Assembly: GCA_964245825.1 (NCBI GenBank) | Contig: CAXTNT010000003.1 | Coordinates: 240,773-304,772, forward strand | Reading direction: 5' to 3' | Source: CAJCIY01 sp964245825 | Lineage (GTDB): Bacteria; Actinomycetota; Actinomycetes; Mycobacteriales; CAJCIY01 | Length of the DNA stretch: 64,000 nucleotides | In this document: positions 17,310 to 26,881 of the stretch, piece after piece | How positions within the stretch are numbered: position 1 is the first letter of the stretch | Layout of the letters: every line of letters starts with the position of its first letter | Notes under the pieces: generated by a model | The model's database searches: none | What the model saw: only the letters and a program-made list of their open reading frames with translations | What the model was told of the DNA's origin: nothing | Program-made: the position numbers and the translations under genes

Positions 17310-18490
17310 GCGCCTGGTTCCCGGGGCAGTCCGAGACCGCGTTCGGCGATGATCGAGCGCTGAATCTCGCTCGCACCGCCCGGGATCGTCCACTCCCACG
17401 AGCCGATGAAGTCCAGCCCCCAGGCTCCGGACTCCCAGCCGCTGGACAACGGCTTGTCGAGCACCATCTGCGACTGCAGCCCGACCACCTCGGCCGCGAA
17501 CCCGGTCAGCCGTTGCAGGAGCTCGCTGTAGTACAGCTTGACCACCGAGGCGTCGGCGGGGCCGGAGGTGCCGGCGACATGCCGCTCCACCGTGCTCCGA
17601 CACAGGAGTCGGAGCGCTGTGAGCTCGAGCTCGAAGCCGGCGAGCTGATCGGCGACGACGTCGTCGTCGATCAGTCGACCGAGCGGACCTGGTCGCGCGC
17701 AGTCGCTCAGCAGCCAGGAGAATCCGTTCGCGAGGCGCTCGGCCAGCTCGAGCATCGTCAGTCCGCGCTCCGCGCCCAGAGTGGCCTGGGCGACTCCCCA
17801 ACCTCCGTGTTCGGGCCCGATCCGGTTCTCGACGGGGATCCGTACGCCGTCGAGGAAGATCTCGAAGAAGTGGCTCTCTCCGACCGCGTTGCGGATGGGC
17901 CGGACATCGATCCCGCTCGAGCGCATGTCCATCAGGAAGTAGGAGATGCCCTTCCGCTTGGGAGCTGTCGGGTCGGTCCGGGCGAGGAGCAGGCACCAGT
18001 CGGCGTGGCTGGCGTTGCTCGCCCAGAGCTTCTGACCGTCCACGACATAGCAGCCATCCTCTCGGCGTGCAGTCGTGCGCAGAGAGGCGAGGTCCGAGCC
18101 GGCCTCGGGCTCCGAGAATCCCTGGCACCAGAGCTCGCCGTCGAGGATCGCGGGGAGGTGGCGGGACCGCTGGGCGTCGGTGCCTGCGCCCAGGAGCGTG
18201 GACGCTGCGTGGTGGATGGCGACGAACGCCAACCGGGGCCGGGGCGCATCAGCCGCAGCCAGCTCCTGGTACAGCACCGCCTGCTCGGCAACGCTGCGGC
18301 CGCCGCCCCACTGGGCGGGCCAGTGCGGGACGGCATAGCCCGCCGCGCGGAGCTCGTCGAACCACCACCGTTGGAACGCGAGGTACTCCTCCTCCGACGC
18401 GCCGGTCTGCGTGTCGCGCCAGCTGCCGGGGACGTGCTCCGCGCACCAGGCTCGCACCTCGTTGCGAAAGCTGGTCAGGTCGTCGCCCAC
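17306..18490 (-). CDS. Acyl-CoA dehydrogenase, large-subunit type
   Basis: A 394-residue FadE homologue with a complete fold. The FAD loop WCQGFSEPEAGSDLASL is near residues 123-139. The segments ASNASHADWCLLLARTD and GPEHGGWGVAQATLGAERG follow, and the C-terminus is WTIPGGASEIQRSIIAERG. It starts 4 bases from the end of the hydratase gene and overlaps the second dehydrogenase, so three genes share a transcript. Its FAD-loop region closely matches the dehydrogenase at 23957, pointing to duplication of the whole cassette. Substrate is probably a bulky or branched acyl-CoA, by analogy. Confidence 0.92.
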   Translation of the reverse strand: MGDDLTSFRNEVRAWCAEHVPGSWRDTQTGASEEEYLAFQRWWFDELRAAGYAVPHWPAQWGGGRSVAEQAVLYQELAAADAPRPRLAFVAIHHAASTLLGAGTDAQRSRHLPAILDGELWCQGFSEPEAGSDLASLRTTARREDGCYVVDGQKLWASNASHADWCLLLARTDPTAPKRKGISYFLMDMRSSGIDVRPIRNAVGESHFFEIFLDGVRIPVENRIGPEHGGWGVAQATLGAERGLTMLELAERLANGFSWLLSDCARPGPLGRLIDDDVVADQLAGFELELTALRLLCRSTVERHVAGTSGPADASVVKLYYSELLQRLTGFAAEVVGLQSQMVLDKPLSSGWESGAWGLDFIGSWEWTIPGGASEIQRSIIAERGLGLPREPGA

Positions 18491-18493
18491 GCC

Positions 18494-19402
18494 CTAGTCC
18501 GCTGCCCTCACGGCGCCCTTCATCGCGAGGACGACTGGCGCCGCATCCCGCCAGGCGACGACGCCGTCTTCAGGCAGCGCGGCGGGCATCCCGTTCTCGT
18601 GCATCTCCGCCCAGTGGGAGTGGTTGAGCTGGTGCAGCGTGAAGCAGGCGGACAGGGCGTTCTGGAACCCCATCATGTCTTGGGACTGGTTCACCGATTC
18701 CTTGATCAGAAGCGACGTCATCGTGGGCAGCGCAGCGATCCGTCGAGCGAACTGGAGGGTCTTGTCGGCCAGCTGCTCCGGCGGGAAGATCTTGGAGACC
18801 ATGCCGAGCCGGTGGGCCTCGTCGGCGTCGATCGCGTCCCCGGTGAGCATCAGCTCCTTGGCCTTGCGGGGGCCGAACTCCCACGGATGTCCGAAGTACT
18901 CGACGCCGCACATCCCCAGCCGGGTGCCGACGACATCAGCGAACTGGGCGTCGTCGGACGCCACGATCAGGTCGCACGCCCAGATCAGCATCAACCCGGC
19001 CGCGTACACGGTGCCGTGGACCTGGGCGACGGTGATCTTGCGCAGGTTCCGCCACCGGCGGGTGTTGTCGAAGAAGTAGTGCCATTCCTGGAGCATCCGC
19101 TTCTCCGCACCCTCGCGGGTACCACCGTTGATCTCGTACGAGGGGTGTGGGTCGTCACCGCCGGGGAGCTCGGCCAGCCGCTCCTTGGAGCCCATGTCGT
19201 GACCGGAGGAGAACATCGGTCCCGCACCCCCGAGGATCACCACCCGGACCTGGTCGTCTGCCTCAGCTCGGGCGAATGCGTCATCGAGCTCTACCAACAG
19301 CCCTCGGTTCTGAGCGTTCCGGCTGCGCTCCCGGTTCAGCATGATCCGCGCGATCAGTCCGTCATCGAGCAGCTCGTAGGTGACGTACTTGTAGTCGTGC
19401 AT
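18494..19402 (-). CDS. Enoyl-CoA hydratase/isomerase family protein
   Basis: A 302-residue crotonase-fold protein, longer than the usual 260 because of an insert around residues 70-105 (LPGGDDPHPSYEING). The oxyanion-hole loops are GPMFSSGHDMGS and AQVHGTVYAAGLMLIWACD. The stretch GTRLGMCGVEYFGHPWEFG replaces the ordinary second glutamate loop, so catalysis may differ from simple hydration. GGGAG precedes the ATG at 19402. It is the first gene of the leftward operon and faces the divergent ligase across 141 bases that must hold both promoters. Confidence 0.9.
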   Translation of the reverse strand: MHDYKYVTYELLDDGLIARIMLNRERSRNAQNRGLLVELDDAFARAEADDQVRVVILGGAGPMFSSGHDMGSKERLAELPGGDDPHPSYEINGGTREGAEKRMLQEWHYFFDNTRRWRNLRKITVAQVHGTVYAAGLMLIWACDLIVASDDAQFADVVGTRLGMCGVEYFGHPWEFGPRKAKELMLTGDAIDADEAHRLGMVSKIFPPEQLADKTLQFARRIAALPTMTSLLIKESVNQSQDMMGFQNALSACFTLHQLNHSHWAEMHENGMPAALPEDGVVAWRDAAPVVLAMKGAVRAAD

Positions 19403-19543
19403 AGCTCCCGCTGGTGGTTTGGCTGCGCCGCCACCTGCCTTCGGCGGACTGGCGGCATCAGTGATCTGCGTGTCTGAATGTAGTCTCAATCCCCCGCCGT
19501 CGGCCACCCGAAGAGGCGGACCAGCCGGCCACGAGAGGTCACC

Positions 19544-21046
19544 GTGAGGGAAGTCAGCTTCGGCCGCCGGCTGACCATGCTCGCGTCGGCTGCGCAGGCG
19601 CAGGACGTGGCGGTGACCTTGGCCCACGAGGATCGCTCCGAGACCCAGCTCACCTGGCATGACCTCGAGGCGCGGTCGAACGCGTTCGGACGTCACCTCG
19701 ACTCGCTCGGCATCTCGGAGGGGTCGCTGGTGGTGGTGGCGCTGCCGACGTCGATCGACCACCTCGTCGCGAGCTTCGGTTGCTGGAAGGCCGGTGCGTC
19801 AGTCCTTCCGCTCCGTTACGACCTTCCCGAGTGGGAAAGGGAGCGGATGCTGAAGCTCGCCGCTCCGGCTGCCGTCATCGCCGAGTGGACGTCTGCCGCC
19901 ACCGTCTCCCTCACGCGTGCGGACGTGACCGCCAGCGCCGACATCGGCAGCGAGGCGCTCGGGGACAGGGTGCCCCAGCCGAAGCGAGTGATCGCGAGCT
20001 CCGGTTCCACCGGCCAGCCGAAGTTGATCGTGACCCCCGGGCCTGGGGTCGTCGAGGTGGAGGAGGGGGCTGAGCCGTCCGGACCGGATCGCACGGTGCA
20101 GCTGGGGGCGTCGCCGCTCTACCACGCGAACGGATGGATGGGGGGCGGCCCGGGGGGGATTCTCACCGGCAAGCGCACCGTGCTGATGGAGCGGTTCGAG
20201 GCCGAGCACGCGGTCGCGCTCATCGAGGCACACCGGGTCCAGGAAGCCATCCTGGTGCCGACGATGCTGCAGCGGATCGCGCGCCTCGACGGGATCGCCG
20301 ACCGGGATCTGTCGACCTTGCAGCACGTCTTGTGCGGGGGTGCGAGCGTCCCGGAGTGGGTGGTCCGGGCGTGGCTGAAACTGATCAGCCCGAGTGCGTT
20401 CGTCGTCACCTACGGCGGCAGCGAGAGCCTGGGTTCGGTACGGGCGGACGGGGTGGAGTGGCTCGAGCGGCCCGGAACGACCGGCCGCGGTATCACGTGC
20501 GACATCCAGATCCACGACGAGCAGGGCCAGGTCGTCCCAGCTGGGACCGTCGGTGAGATCTATCTGCGCCGCCACGGCACCACAGTGCCGTTCGAGTACC
20601 TGGGCATGGAGACTCCCGCGGCCGCGGCCGACGGCTACCGGACGATGGGTGACCTCGGCTGGCTTGACGACGACGGCTACCTGTTCATCGTCGACCGCCG
20701 TCAGGACATGATCGTCAGCGGCGGGGCCAACGTCTTCGCCGCTGAGGTCGAAGGTGCACTCAGCGAGCACCCAGACGTCGTCGACCAGGTCGTCATCGGG
20801 CTGCCAGACCCGGAGTGGGGTCATCGTGTGCACGCCATCGTCCAGCTGGTGCCGGGCGGCGCGGGGATCGCGTCCGGCGAGGGGCTCAGGGCCTTCTGCC
20901 GCGACCGCCTCGCCGCGTACAAGGTCCCGAAGACAATCGAGGTCGTCGACAGGATCCCCCGTAGCGAGGCCGGGAAGGTCAATCGTCCGTCCCTCATCGA
21001 GGCGCGGACCACGGCCGAGGCGAGCTCGTCCCCGACGGTGAGCTGA
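19544..21046 (+). CDS. AMP-forming acyl-CoA synthetase
   Basis: A 500-residue ANL ligase that forms acyl-CoA through an acyl-adenylate. It has the P-loop ASSGSTGQPKLIV, the motif VTYGGSESLGS where most relatives have YGxTE, and GDLGWLDDDGYLFIVDRRQD. The C-terminal catalytic-lysine segment is PRSEAGKVNR. GAGAGGTCACC precedes the GTG. It is the first gene of the rightward operon and the paralogue of the ligase at 14618 in the leftward operon, so the two arms each start from their own activation enzyme. Confidence 0.92.
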   Translation: MREVSFGRRLTMLASAAQAQDVAVTLAHEDRSETQLTWHDLEARSNAFGRHLDSLGISEGSLVVVALPTSIDHLVASFGCWKAGASVLPLRYDLPEWERERMLKLAAPAAVIAEWTSAATVSLTRADVTASADIGSEALGDRVPQPKRVIASSGSTGQPKLIVTPGPGVVEVEEGAEPSGPDRTVQLGASPLYHANGWMGGGPGGILTGKRTVLMERFEAEHAVALIEAHRVQEAILVPTMLQRIARLDGIADRDLSTLQHVLCGGASVPEWVVRAWLKLISPSAFVVTYGGSESLGSVRADGVEWLERPGTTGRGITCDIQIHDEQGQVVPAGTVGEIYLRRHGTTVPFEYLGMETPAAAADGYRTMGDLGWLDDDGYLFIVDRRQDMIVSGGANVFAAEVEGALSEHPDVVDQVVIGLPDPEWGHRVHAIVQLVPGGAGIASGEGLRAFCRDRLAAYKVPKTIEVVDRIPRSEAGKVNRPSLIEARTTAEASSSPTVS

Positions 21047-21137
21047 CCGTGGACGGGTTCACGGGCATGAGCCTCCCGCGGCAGAGCGCGAAGCTCGCCG
21101 CCCGGGTCGACCTCGCTGGCGATCGACCCCACGCCGC

Positions 21138-22667
21138 ATGACTGCGGACCCCGACCTCGTCAGCGAACTGTTCGAGCGTGCCGTCGCCGATTTCGGCGAC
21201 TCCCCCGCGTTGATCGAGGGCGATCGCACCTGGAGCTTCAGCTCGCTCCGCGCCGACGTCGCCAGGGCGCGGAGCGTGCTCTCCGCTGCGGGGGTACGAA
21301 AGGGAACGACTGTCGCGACGATGTTCGCCTCCTCGAGCGACACGTTGATCAGCTTCCTCGCCACCATGGGACTCGGGGCCCGCTGGACCGGGGTCAACCC
21401 GTCGCTGCCCCTTGAGCACAGGGTGAACCTGCTCGCGCACTGCCGAGCGCGATGCGTGCTGGCGGAGTCCGGCGCGCACACCGACCTCGCCGAGGTGCCC
21501 ACGGTCCGGGCGCTTCTCGAACGTGATCGATGGCGCGATGAGCTCGAGCGGAGCGAGCCGCGGCCGCTGACGCGCGACGTGGACCCGTTCAGTGCCGCGG
21601 CGGTGGCTTACACCAGCGGTACCTCGGGGGCTCCGAAGGGCGTCGTCCACAGCCAGCACAACATCGGCCTTCCCGGTCGCTACCTCGCGACGACACCGGA
21701 CTTCGGTCCGGGCACCGTCATCGGCGTCTGCCTCCCGATGACGTCGCTGAACGTCATCGCCGTGTCGGTCCTGCCCGCGCTGTTCGCAGGGAGGCCGTGT
21801 GTCGTCGCCCCTAAGGCACGTGCCGACTCGGTCGCCGAAGCTACCCGCGAGCAGGGGATCACCACGATGTCGATGCCCCCACCGGTGATCTTCGATCTCG
21901 CGACCCGGGCAGACATCGACCCGGGTTGGCTTGCGACGATGTGGGCTCCGCGGACGGGTGGGGCCGGCCTCGACGCGGCGACCATGGCCGCGTACGAGGC
22001 GCGCCATGGCCGTCGGGTGATGCGCACCTACGGGCTGAGCGAAGTACCGACCGTGGTCGCGCTGGAACCTCGCGGCGAGGTGCTGGGACCGCGAGCCAGC
22101 GGGCGCGTCGTCCCGTACCTGGACGTGTCCATCGTCGATGCGCACGGCCAGCCGTGCGCCCCTGGCACAGCCGGGGAGATCTGCATCAGTGCCGCCACCC
22201 ACGGTCCGTACGCCCACGCGTGGCGTCCGATGCTCGGCTACCTCCGACGTCCGCGGGCCACGGCCAAGGCGGTCCAGAACGGGCTGCTGCGGACCGGCGA
22301 CCGCGGTCGGGTGGACGACGACGGCGTCCTGGTCGTCGAGGGTCGTCTCAACCGGATGATCAACCGGGGCGGGGCGAACATCTACCCCGACGACATCGAG
22401 GCTGTCCTGCGCTCCCTCGAGTCGGTTGTCGATGCCGCCGTCGTCGGGATTCCTGACCGCCGTCTCGGCGAGCGGGTCGCCGCAGCCGTCGTCGCGGCGG
22501 ACCCCGGGGGCGTGGATCTGGAGGTTCTCGGCAGCGCGTGCAGAACGCAGCTGGCGCGCTACCAGGTCCCTGAGGTGATCGTGCTCGTCGAGGAGCTTCC
22601 TAGAAACGCGATGGGGAAGGTCGTGCCGGCCGCGGTGCGCGAGCTCATCGACAGGAGCAGAGCGTGA
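21138..22667 (+). CDS. AMP-forming acyl-CoA synthetase
   Basis: A 509-residue ANL ligase, distinct from its neighbour at 19544. It has the P-loop YTSGTSGAPKGVVHSQ, RTYGLSEVPT, and a C-terminal domain with NRMINRGGANIYPDDIE and RNAMGKVVP, the last including the adenylation lysine. Two different ligases in a row suggest either two substrates or two successive carboxylates of one pathway. Its stop overlaps the GTG of the SDR gene by GTGA. Confidence 0.92.
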   Translation: MTADPDLVSELFERAVADFGDSPALIEGDRTWSFSSLRADVARARSVLSAAGVRKGTTVATMFASSSDTLISFLATMGLGARWTGVNPSLPLEHRVNLLAHCRARCVLAESGAHTDLAEVPTVRALLERDRWRDELERSEPRPLTRDVDPFSAAAVAYTSGTSGAPKGVVHSQHNIGLPGRYLATTPDFGPGTVIGVCLPMTSLNVIAVSVLPALFAGRPCVVAPKARADSVAEATREQGITTMSMPPPVIFDLATRADIDPGWLATMWAPRTGGAGLDAATMAAYEARHGRRVMRTYGLSEVPTVVALEPRGEVLGPRASGRVVPYLDVSIVDAHGQPCAPGTAGEICISAATHGPYAHAWRPMLGYLRRPRATAKAVQNGLLRTGDRGRVDDDGVLVVEGRLNRMINRGGANIYPDDIEAVLRSLESVVDAAVVGIPDRRLGERVAAAVVAADPGGVDLEVLGSACRTQLARYQVPEVIVLVEELPRNAMGKVVPAAVRELIDRSRA

Positions 22668-23449
22668 ATGAGTTCGACGGTCACACCGCGGTGGTCACCG
22701 GCGCCGGGCGAGGCATCGGCGCGTCGACGGTGTTGCTCCTGGCGAGCCAGGGTGCGAAGGTCGTCGCGGCCGCCCGGAGCCGCCAGGAGCTGGATGACCT
22801 CGTCGATCAGGTCCGGGCTGACGGAGGTGCGGCCGTCGCCGTTGCCGTGGACCTGGCTGACGCCGGCGGTGTCAGCACGCTCGCCGAGCGCTGCGTCGCC
22901 GAGCTCGGCACGGTCGACATCGTCGTCAACAATGTCGGCGGCTCGAACCCCGGGCGCCTCCGGGAGCTCTCCGATGATGATTGGCAGCGAGCCCTCGATC
23001 TCAACCTGCTCAGCGCGGTGCGGCTCACCACCGCTCTGCTACCGAACCTACGGGTGGGGCGAGCGTCCATCATCAACGTCGCGTCCACCTCCGGTCGTGA
23101 GCCGGACAAGATCGTCGCACCGTATGCAGCGGCGAAGGCGGCACTGATCAGCTACAGCAAGGCGTGTGCCGACGATCTTGCGCGCGACGGCATTCGGGTC
23201 AACTGCGTCCTGCCAGGGATCATCGAGACCTCGGCGACGGTTCGCAACGCTGCCCTGAGCGCAGAACGGACCGGCAAGACGGCAGCGGACGTGATGACGG
23301 CGATGCTCGAGCGACACCCGATCCCGCTCGGGCGGCTCGGGCGGCCCGAGGACATCGCCGAGACGATAGCGTTCCTCGCCTCACAGCGATCCGCGTTCAT
23401 CACCGGGGCGACCCTGTACGCCGATGGCGGAGCCCACCGAGGCGCCTAG
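22664..23449 (+). CDS. SDR family oxidoreductase
   Basis: A 261-residue classical short-chain dehydrogenase. It has TGAGRGIG at residues 11-18, VVNNVGGSNPG (asparagine motif slightly altered), serine in NVASTSGRE, the catalytic YAAAK, and the C-terminal FITGATLYADGG. Translationally coupled to the upstream ligase by a GTGA overlap. In this setting a 3-hydroxyacyl-CoA or ring-hydroxyl dehydrogenase role is likely; sequence alone does not decide. Confidence 0.9.
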   Translation: MNEFDGHTAVVTGAGRGIGASTVLLLASQGAKVVAAARSRQELDDLVDQVRADGGAAVAVAVDLADAGGVSTLAERCVAELGTVDIVVNNVGGSNPGRLRELSDDDWQRALDLNLLSAVRLTTALLPNLRVGRASIINVASTSGREPDKIVAPYAAAKAALISYSKACADDLARDGIRVNCVLPGIIETSATVRNAALSAERTGKTAADVMTAMLERHPIPLGRLGRPEDIAETIAFLASQRSAFITGATLYADGGAHRGA

Positions 23450-23492
23450 CCACCACCTCGCCTACATTCCTCGCTGACCGAAGGGACCTGCC

Positions 23493-23957
23493 GTGAAGAG
23501 CACGCGCGCCTCCGTCGAGGCTGCACGCGCCGCGATGAACGAAGCGCTGGAAGCCGGCGAGAACATCGTCGCTGCCCTCGGTCTCATCCCGGTGGCCGAG
23601 AGCGAGAACGAGCTCGTGGTGGACATGCCGGTCACGCCGCGCCTCGCGAACATGCGCGGAGCGCTCCAAGGTGGCTTGATCGCCACCTTGGTCGATGTCG
23701 TCGCCGGCAGGCTCGCGATGCTGGGGATGGTCGAGGGGGGCAGCGGCGCGACGAACGACATGACCATCCGCTATCTCGCGCCCATCATCGACGGCCCCGC
23801 TCGGGCCACTGCGCGCGTCCTCCGCCGGGGACGCCGCATGATCGTGATCGACGTCGACGTACGCGACGTGGCGCTCGACCGCCTGGCGGCGGTCGCGTCG
23901 TTGTCGTTCACCTGTCTCGAGCCCTTGCCTCGGGACCAGGGCGCCGGAGCCGGTTGA
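23493..23957 (+). CDS. PaaI-type hotdog thioesterase
   Basis: A 154-residue single hotdog-fold protein. The central helix motif is MRGALQGGLIATLVDVVAG, where the aspartate is the likely catalytic residue, and the following strand is NDMTIRYLAPI. It would hydrolyse a CoA thioester, either as pathway exit or for CoA recycling. The GTG start follows GAAGGGACC. The stop overlaps the start of the next acyl-CoA dehydrogenase (TGATG), so it is inside the rightward operon. Confidence 0.85.
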   Translation: MKSTRASVEAARAAMNEALEAGENIVAALGLIPVAESENELVVDMPVTPRLANMRGALQGGLIATLVDVVAGRLAMLGMVEGGSGATNDMTIRYLAPIIDGPARATARVLRRGRRMIVIDVDVRDVALDRLAAVASLSFTCLEPLPRDQGAGAG

Positions 23958-25102
23958 TGGTGGAGTTCGGATGGTCCAAGACCGAAGTCGAGCTCCGCGA
24001 ACGGATCAACGAGGTGACGACCGCGTCCCTGGATCCCGGGTGGGCCCGGTCGGTCATCAGCATCGGCAGCTCGAACGCCAGCGAGTCGAGCAACGAGTTC
24101 GCCCGAGCTCTCGCCGAGCATCGCCTGCTGGTCCGCAGCTGGCCGGTCGAACACGGGGGCGAGTCGGCGCCCCGGTGGGAGCAACTGATCTTGGGCGAGG
24201 TGATGTGGGAGCACGGCGAGCCACGTGGACCGCAGTACATGAACGTGAACTGGATCGGGCCCGCGATCATCCGTTTCGGAACCGACGACCAGAAAGCTCG
24301 GTTCCTGCCCCCCATGGCGCGAGGCGACGTCGTGTGGTGCCAGGGGTTCTCCGAGCCCGACGCCGGTTCGGACCTTGCCTCGCTGCGGACGACGGCAGTC
24401 CGCCAGGGTGACGAATACGTGCTGAACGGCGAGAAGATCTGGACGTCGTACGCATCGGATGCGCAGTACTGCTTCGTGCTCGCACGAACCGACCCCGATC
24501 AGCGTGGGTCGAACGGTATCTCCATCTTCTTCGTGGACATGGACAGCCCCGGGCTCGAGGTGACCGCCATCCCGGCGATCATCGGTGATCATGCCTTCCA
24601 CAGCGTGGTCTTCCACGACGTTCGAGTCAGCGCGGCCGACCGTCTCGGTGACGAGAACGGGGGCTGGCGGATCGTCCGGTCTGCGCTGGCGAACGAACGG
24701 GTCGGCCTGCCGCGTTACATCAGGGCAGCCAAGGTGCTCGATGCGCTCGCCGCCTGGGCGGTGGAGCACGCCAAGCTGCCTGACAGCTGGCTCGAAGCGC
24801 GCCTCGGGGAAGCTCGGGCCGCGTGCGAAGCGGCGCAGCTGCTGGCGTACCGGGCGATCGACGACGAGGCCCACGACCTCCCGCCTCAGGGCAACGCCAG
24901 CGTCGCGCGTGTCGCGATCGTCGACGCGGAGCGGCTCGTCGCCGACCTTGCGATCGAGGCGATGGAGCTCGCCGGGCTCGCCGACGGCATGATCGCCGAC
25001 GCCCAGTTCCGCAACTCCCTTGCGGTGGGGATCGCGGGCGGGGCGTACGAGATCCAGCTGGACCAGATCGCCACGACGACGATGCGCCTGCCCCGGAGCT
25101 GA
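23957..25102 (+). CDS. Acyl-CoA dehydrogenase, large-subunit type
   Basis: A 381-residue FadE homologue whose FAD loop VVWCQGFSEPDAGSDLASL is nearly the same as in the protein at 17306. GEKIWTSYASDAQYCFVLAR follows. The C-terminus IAGGAYEIQLDQIATTTMRL departs from the usual GGTSEIQ. It overlaps the thioesterase stop by one base and is 1 base before the smaller dehydrogenase. The pair 23957/25104 mirrors the pair 17306/16182 and is inferred to form one heteromeric enzyme. Confidence 0.92.
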   Translation: MVEFGWSKTEVELRERINEVTTASLDPGWARSVISIGSSNASESSNEFARALAEHRLLVRSWPVEHGGESAPRWEQLILGEVMWEHGEPRGPQYMNVNWIGPAIIRFGTDDQKARFLPPMARGDVVWCQGFSEPDAGSDLASLRTTAVRQGDEYVLNGEKIWTSYASDAQYCFVLARTDPDQRGSNGISIFFVDMDSPGLEVTAIPAIIGDHAFHSVVFHDVRVSAADRLGDENGGWRIVRSALANERVGLPRYIRAAKVLDALAAWAVEHAKLPDSWLEARLGEARAACEAAQLLAYRAIDDEAHDLPPQGNASVARVAIVDAERLVADLAIEAMELAGLADGMIADAQFRNSLAVGIAGGAYEIQLDQIATTTMRLPRS

Positions 25103-25103
25103 G

Positions 25104-26012
25104 ATGGATTTCAGGCTGAGCGAGACCGAACAGGCCGTCCGCGATGCGGTCGGCACGGTGCTGGAGCGGAGCGAGTCGCACCGTGGCGGCGGCGCACTGT
25201 ACGACAACAAGCTCGAGGGCGAGCTCCGTGAGGCCGGCTACTTGGCTCTTCTGCACGAAGAGGGCGGCGGGATGCTCGCCGCCCTCGTCGTCGAGGGTGT
25301 CGCAGCCGGCTTGGGCGACATCGCCGTCGGCGCGCACGCGATGGTGCTCGCCGCCCTCGGCGCCGGCGACGTCAGCGGACCGGTGGCCATCGTCCGCGAC
25401 GGTCGGCCGGGCCCGGCGCGGTTCGTCGCGGCGGGCGGACATGCCTTGGTGGTCGGGCCCGTCGACGTGACGTTGCATGCGGTGACCGGGTCAGGCGGTC
25501 CGGTCGCCCGGTGGGGACAACCGATGGCGGAGGCGACGCTCGGTCCCGTCCAGCAGCAGTGGGCTCGGGAAGCAGAGCGGACGAGCGCGTGGTGGCGGGT
25601 GTCCGTCGCGGTCGAACTGGTCGGCCTGATCGATGTCGCGCTTCGCTGCGTCAGCGAGCACCTCACAGCGCGCGTTCAGTTCGGCAAGCCCATCGCGTCC
25701 AGGCAGGCGGTCGCGCATCGCCTGGCTGGGATCAAGGTCCGGCTCGAGGGCAGCCGGTACCTGGCGTACCGGGCCGCGTGGGGCGGGGCTGATCCGGAGG
25801 CAGCGCTGTCGGCGTCCGCGTACGCGACCAGCGCGGGACGGCTGGCAGTCCGCGAGCTGCATCAGCTGTGCGGCTCGATCGGGCTCACCTATGAGTTCTC
25901 ACTGCAGCGCGCGACGACGAGGATCGTCGCGCTCACCGGCGAGCTCGGCGGCGCGGTGACTCAGCAGCGCGCTCTCGCGCAGCGGCGCTGGGCCTTGGAG
26001 CAGGCCCGATGA
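25104..26012 (+). CDS. Acyl-CoA dehydrogenase, short small-subunit type
   Basis: A 302-residue FadE homologue, about 80 residues shorter than usual because the middle beta domain is reduced. It starts DFRLSETEQAVRDAVGTVLE. Its C-terminal domain has TARVQFGKPIASRQAVAHRLAG and ELHQLCGSIGLTYEF. The classical FAD loop is missing, so it probably relies on the neighbouring large subunit. Its stop overlaps the ATG of the next hydratase by ATGA. Confidence 0.88.
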   Translation: MDFRLSETEQAVRDAVGTVLERSESHRGGGALYDNKLEGELREAGYLALLHEEGGGMLAALVVEGVAAGLGDIAVGAHAMVLAALGAGDVSGPVAIVRDGRPGPARFVAAGGHALVVGPVDVTLHAVTGSGGPVARWGQPMAEATLGPVQQQWAREAERTSAWWRVSVAVELVGLIDVALRCVSEHLTARVQFGKPIASRQAVAHRLAGIKVRLEGSRYLAYRAAWGGADPEAALSASAYATSAGRLAVRELHQLCGSIGLTYEFSLQRATTRIVALTGELGGAVTQQRALAQRRWALEQAR

Positions 26013-26833
26013 GCTCGACCTTCGACGGGTTCACCTATGACAAGCGGGACCATGTCGCGTGGATCGTGATCAACCGTCCGGAGCGGGGGAACGCCCTGCT
26101 CCCGGAGATGCACGAGGTGATGAGTCGCATCTGGACGGATGTGCGGAACGATCCCCAGGTGCGCGTCGCGGTCATCACCGGCGCCGGCGATCGGCACTTC
26201 TGCACCGGGGCTGACGTGGGCGCGATCGCGAGCCGAGGGGGGGTGAGCCAGAATCGTGGTCCGGTGGACAACGAGCTGTTCTGGTCCCCGCGCCAGAACG
26301 GCGTCTGGAAACCGGTCATCTGTGCGGTCAACGGGCTCTGCGTCGGTGCCGGGCTGCACTTCGTCGCCGATGCCGACATCGTGTTCTCCGTCCCGGGCGC
26401 GGAGTTCCTCGACACACATGTCAACGTCGGTCTGGTCGGCGGCGTGGAGAACGCAGCACTTGCACAGCGTCTCCCGATCGGTGCTGTCCTGCGGATGACA
26501 CTCGTCGGTCGCGACTACCGGTTGAGCGCGCCGCGTGCCTACCAGCTCGGTCTGGTGGACGATCTCGTCGAGCCCGCCGACCTGCTCGCGGTCGTCGGGG
26601 CGACGGCGGCCTCGATCGCCGCCAACTCGCCGGCGGCGGTCACGTTGTCGAAGCAGGCGATCTGGCGGTCGAGGGACATGGCCTACCACGAGTCGAACGA
26701 GTACGCATGGTCGCTGGTCCGCATGCACTGGGGCCACCCGGATTTCGCCGAGGGTCCGGCGGCCTTCGTCGAGCGTCGAGCACCGCGTTGGCAGGACCCC
26801 GAGCCACCTGGCATCGAGCGCTACCGGAGCTGA
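26009..26833 (+). CDS. Enoyl-CoA hydratase/isomerase family protein
   Basis: A 274-residue crotonase-fold protein. Oxyanion loops are GDRHFCTGADVGA and CAVNGLCVGAGLHFVADAD; THVNVGLVGGVENAAL lies where the catalytic glutamates are normally found. The tail AFVERRAPRWQ is typical. ATGA overlap with the dehydrogenase places it in the rightward operon. It differs from its downstream neighbour, so the two hydratases probably act at different steps. Confidence 0.9.
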   Translation: MSSTFDGFTYDKRDHVAWIVINRPERGNALLPEMHEVMSRIWTDVRNDPQVRVAVITGAGDRHFCTGADVGAIASRGGVSQNRGPVDNELFWSPRQNGVWKPVICAVNGLCVGAGLHFVADADIVFSVPGAEFLDTHVNVGLVGGVENAALAQRLPIGAVLRMTLVGRDYRLSAPRAYQLGLVDDLVEPADLLAVVGATAASIAANSPAAVTLSKQAIWRSRDMAYHESNEYAWSLVRMHWGHPDFAEGPAAFVERRAPRWQDPEPPGIERYRS

Positions 26834-26881
26834 GTCTTGCTTCCGCAGCGCCGGTTGCCCACGAACGGAAAGAAGACTCCG

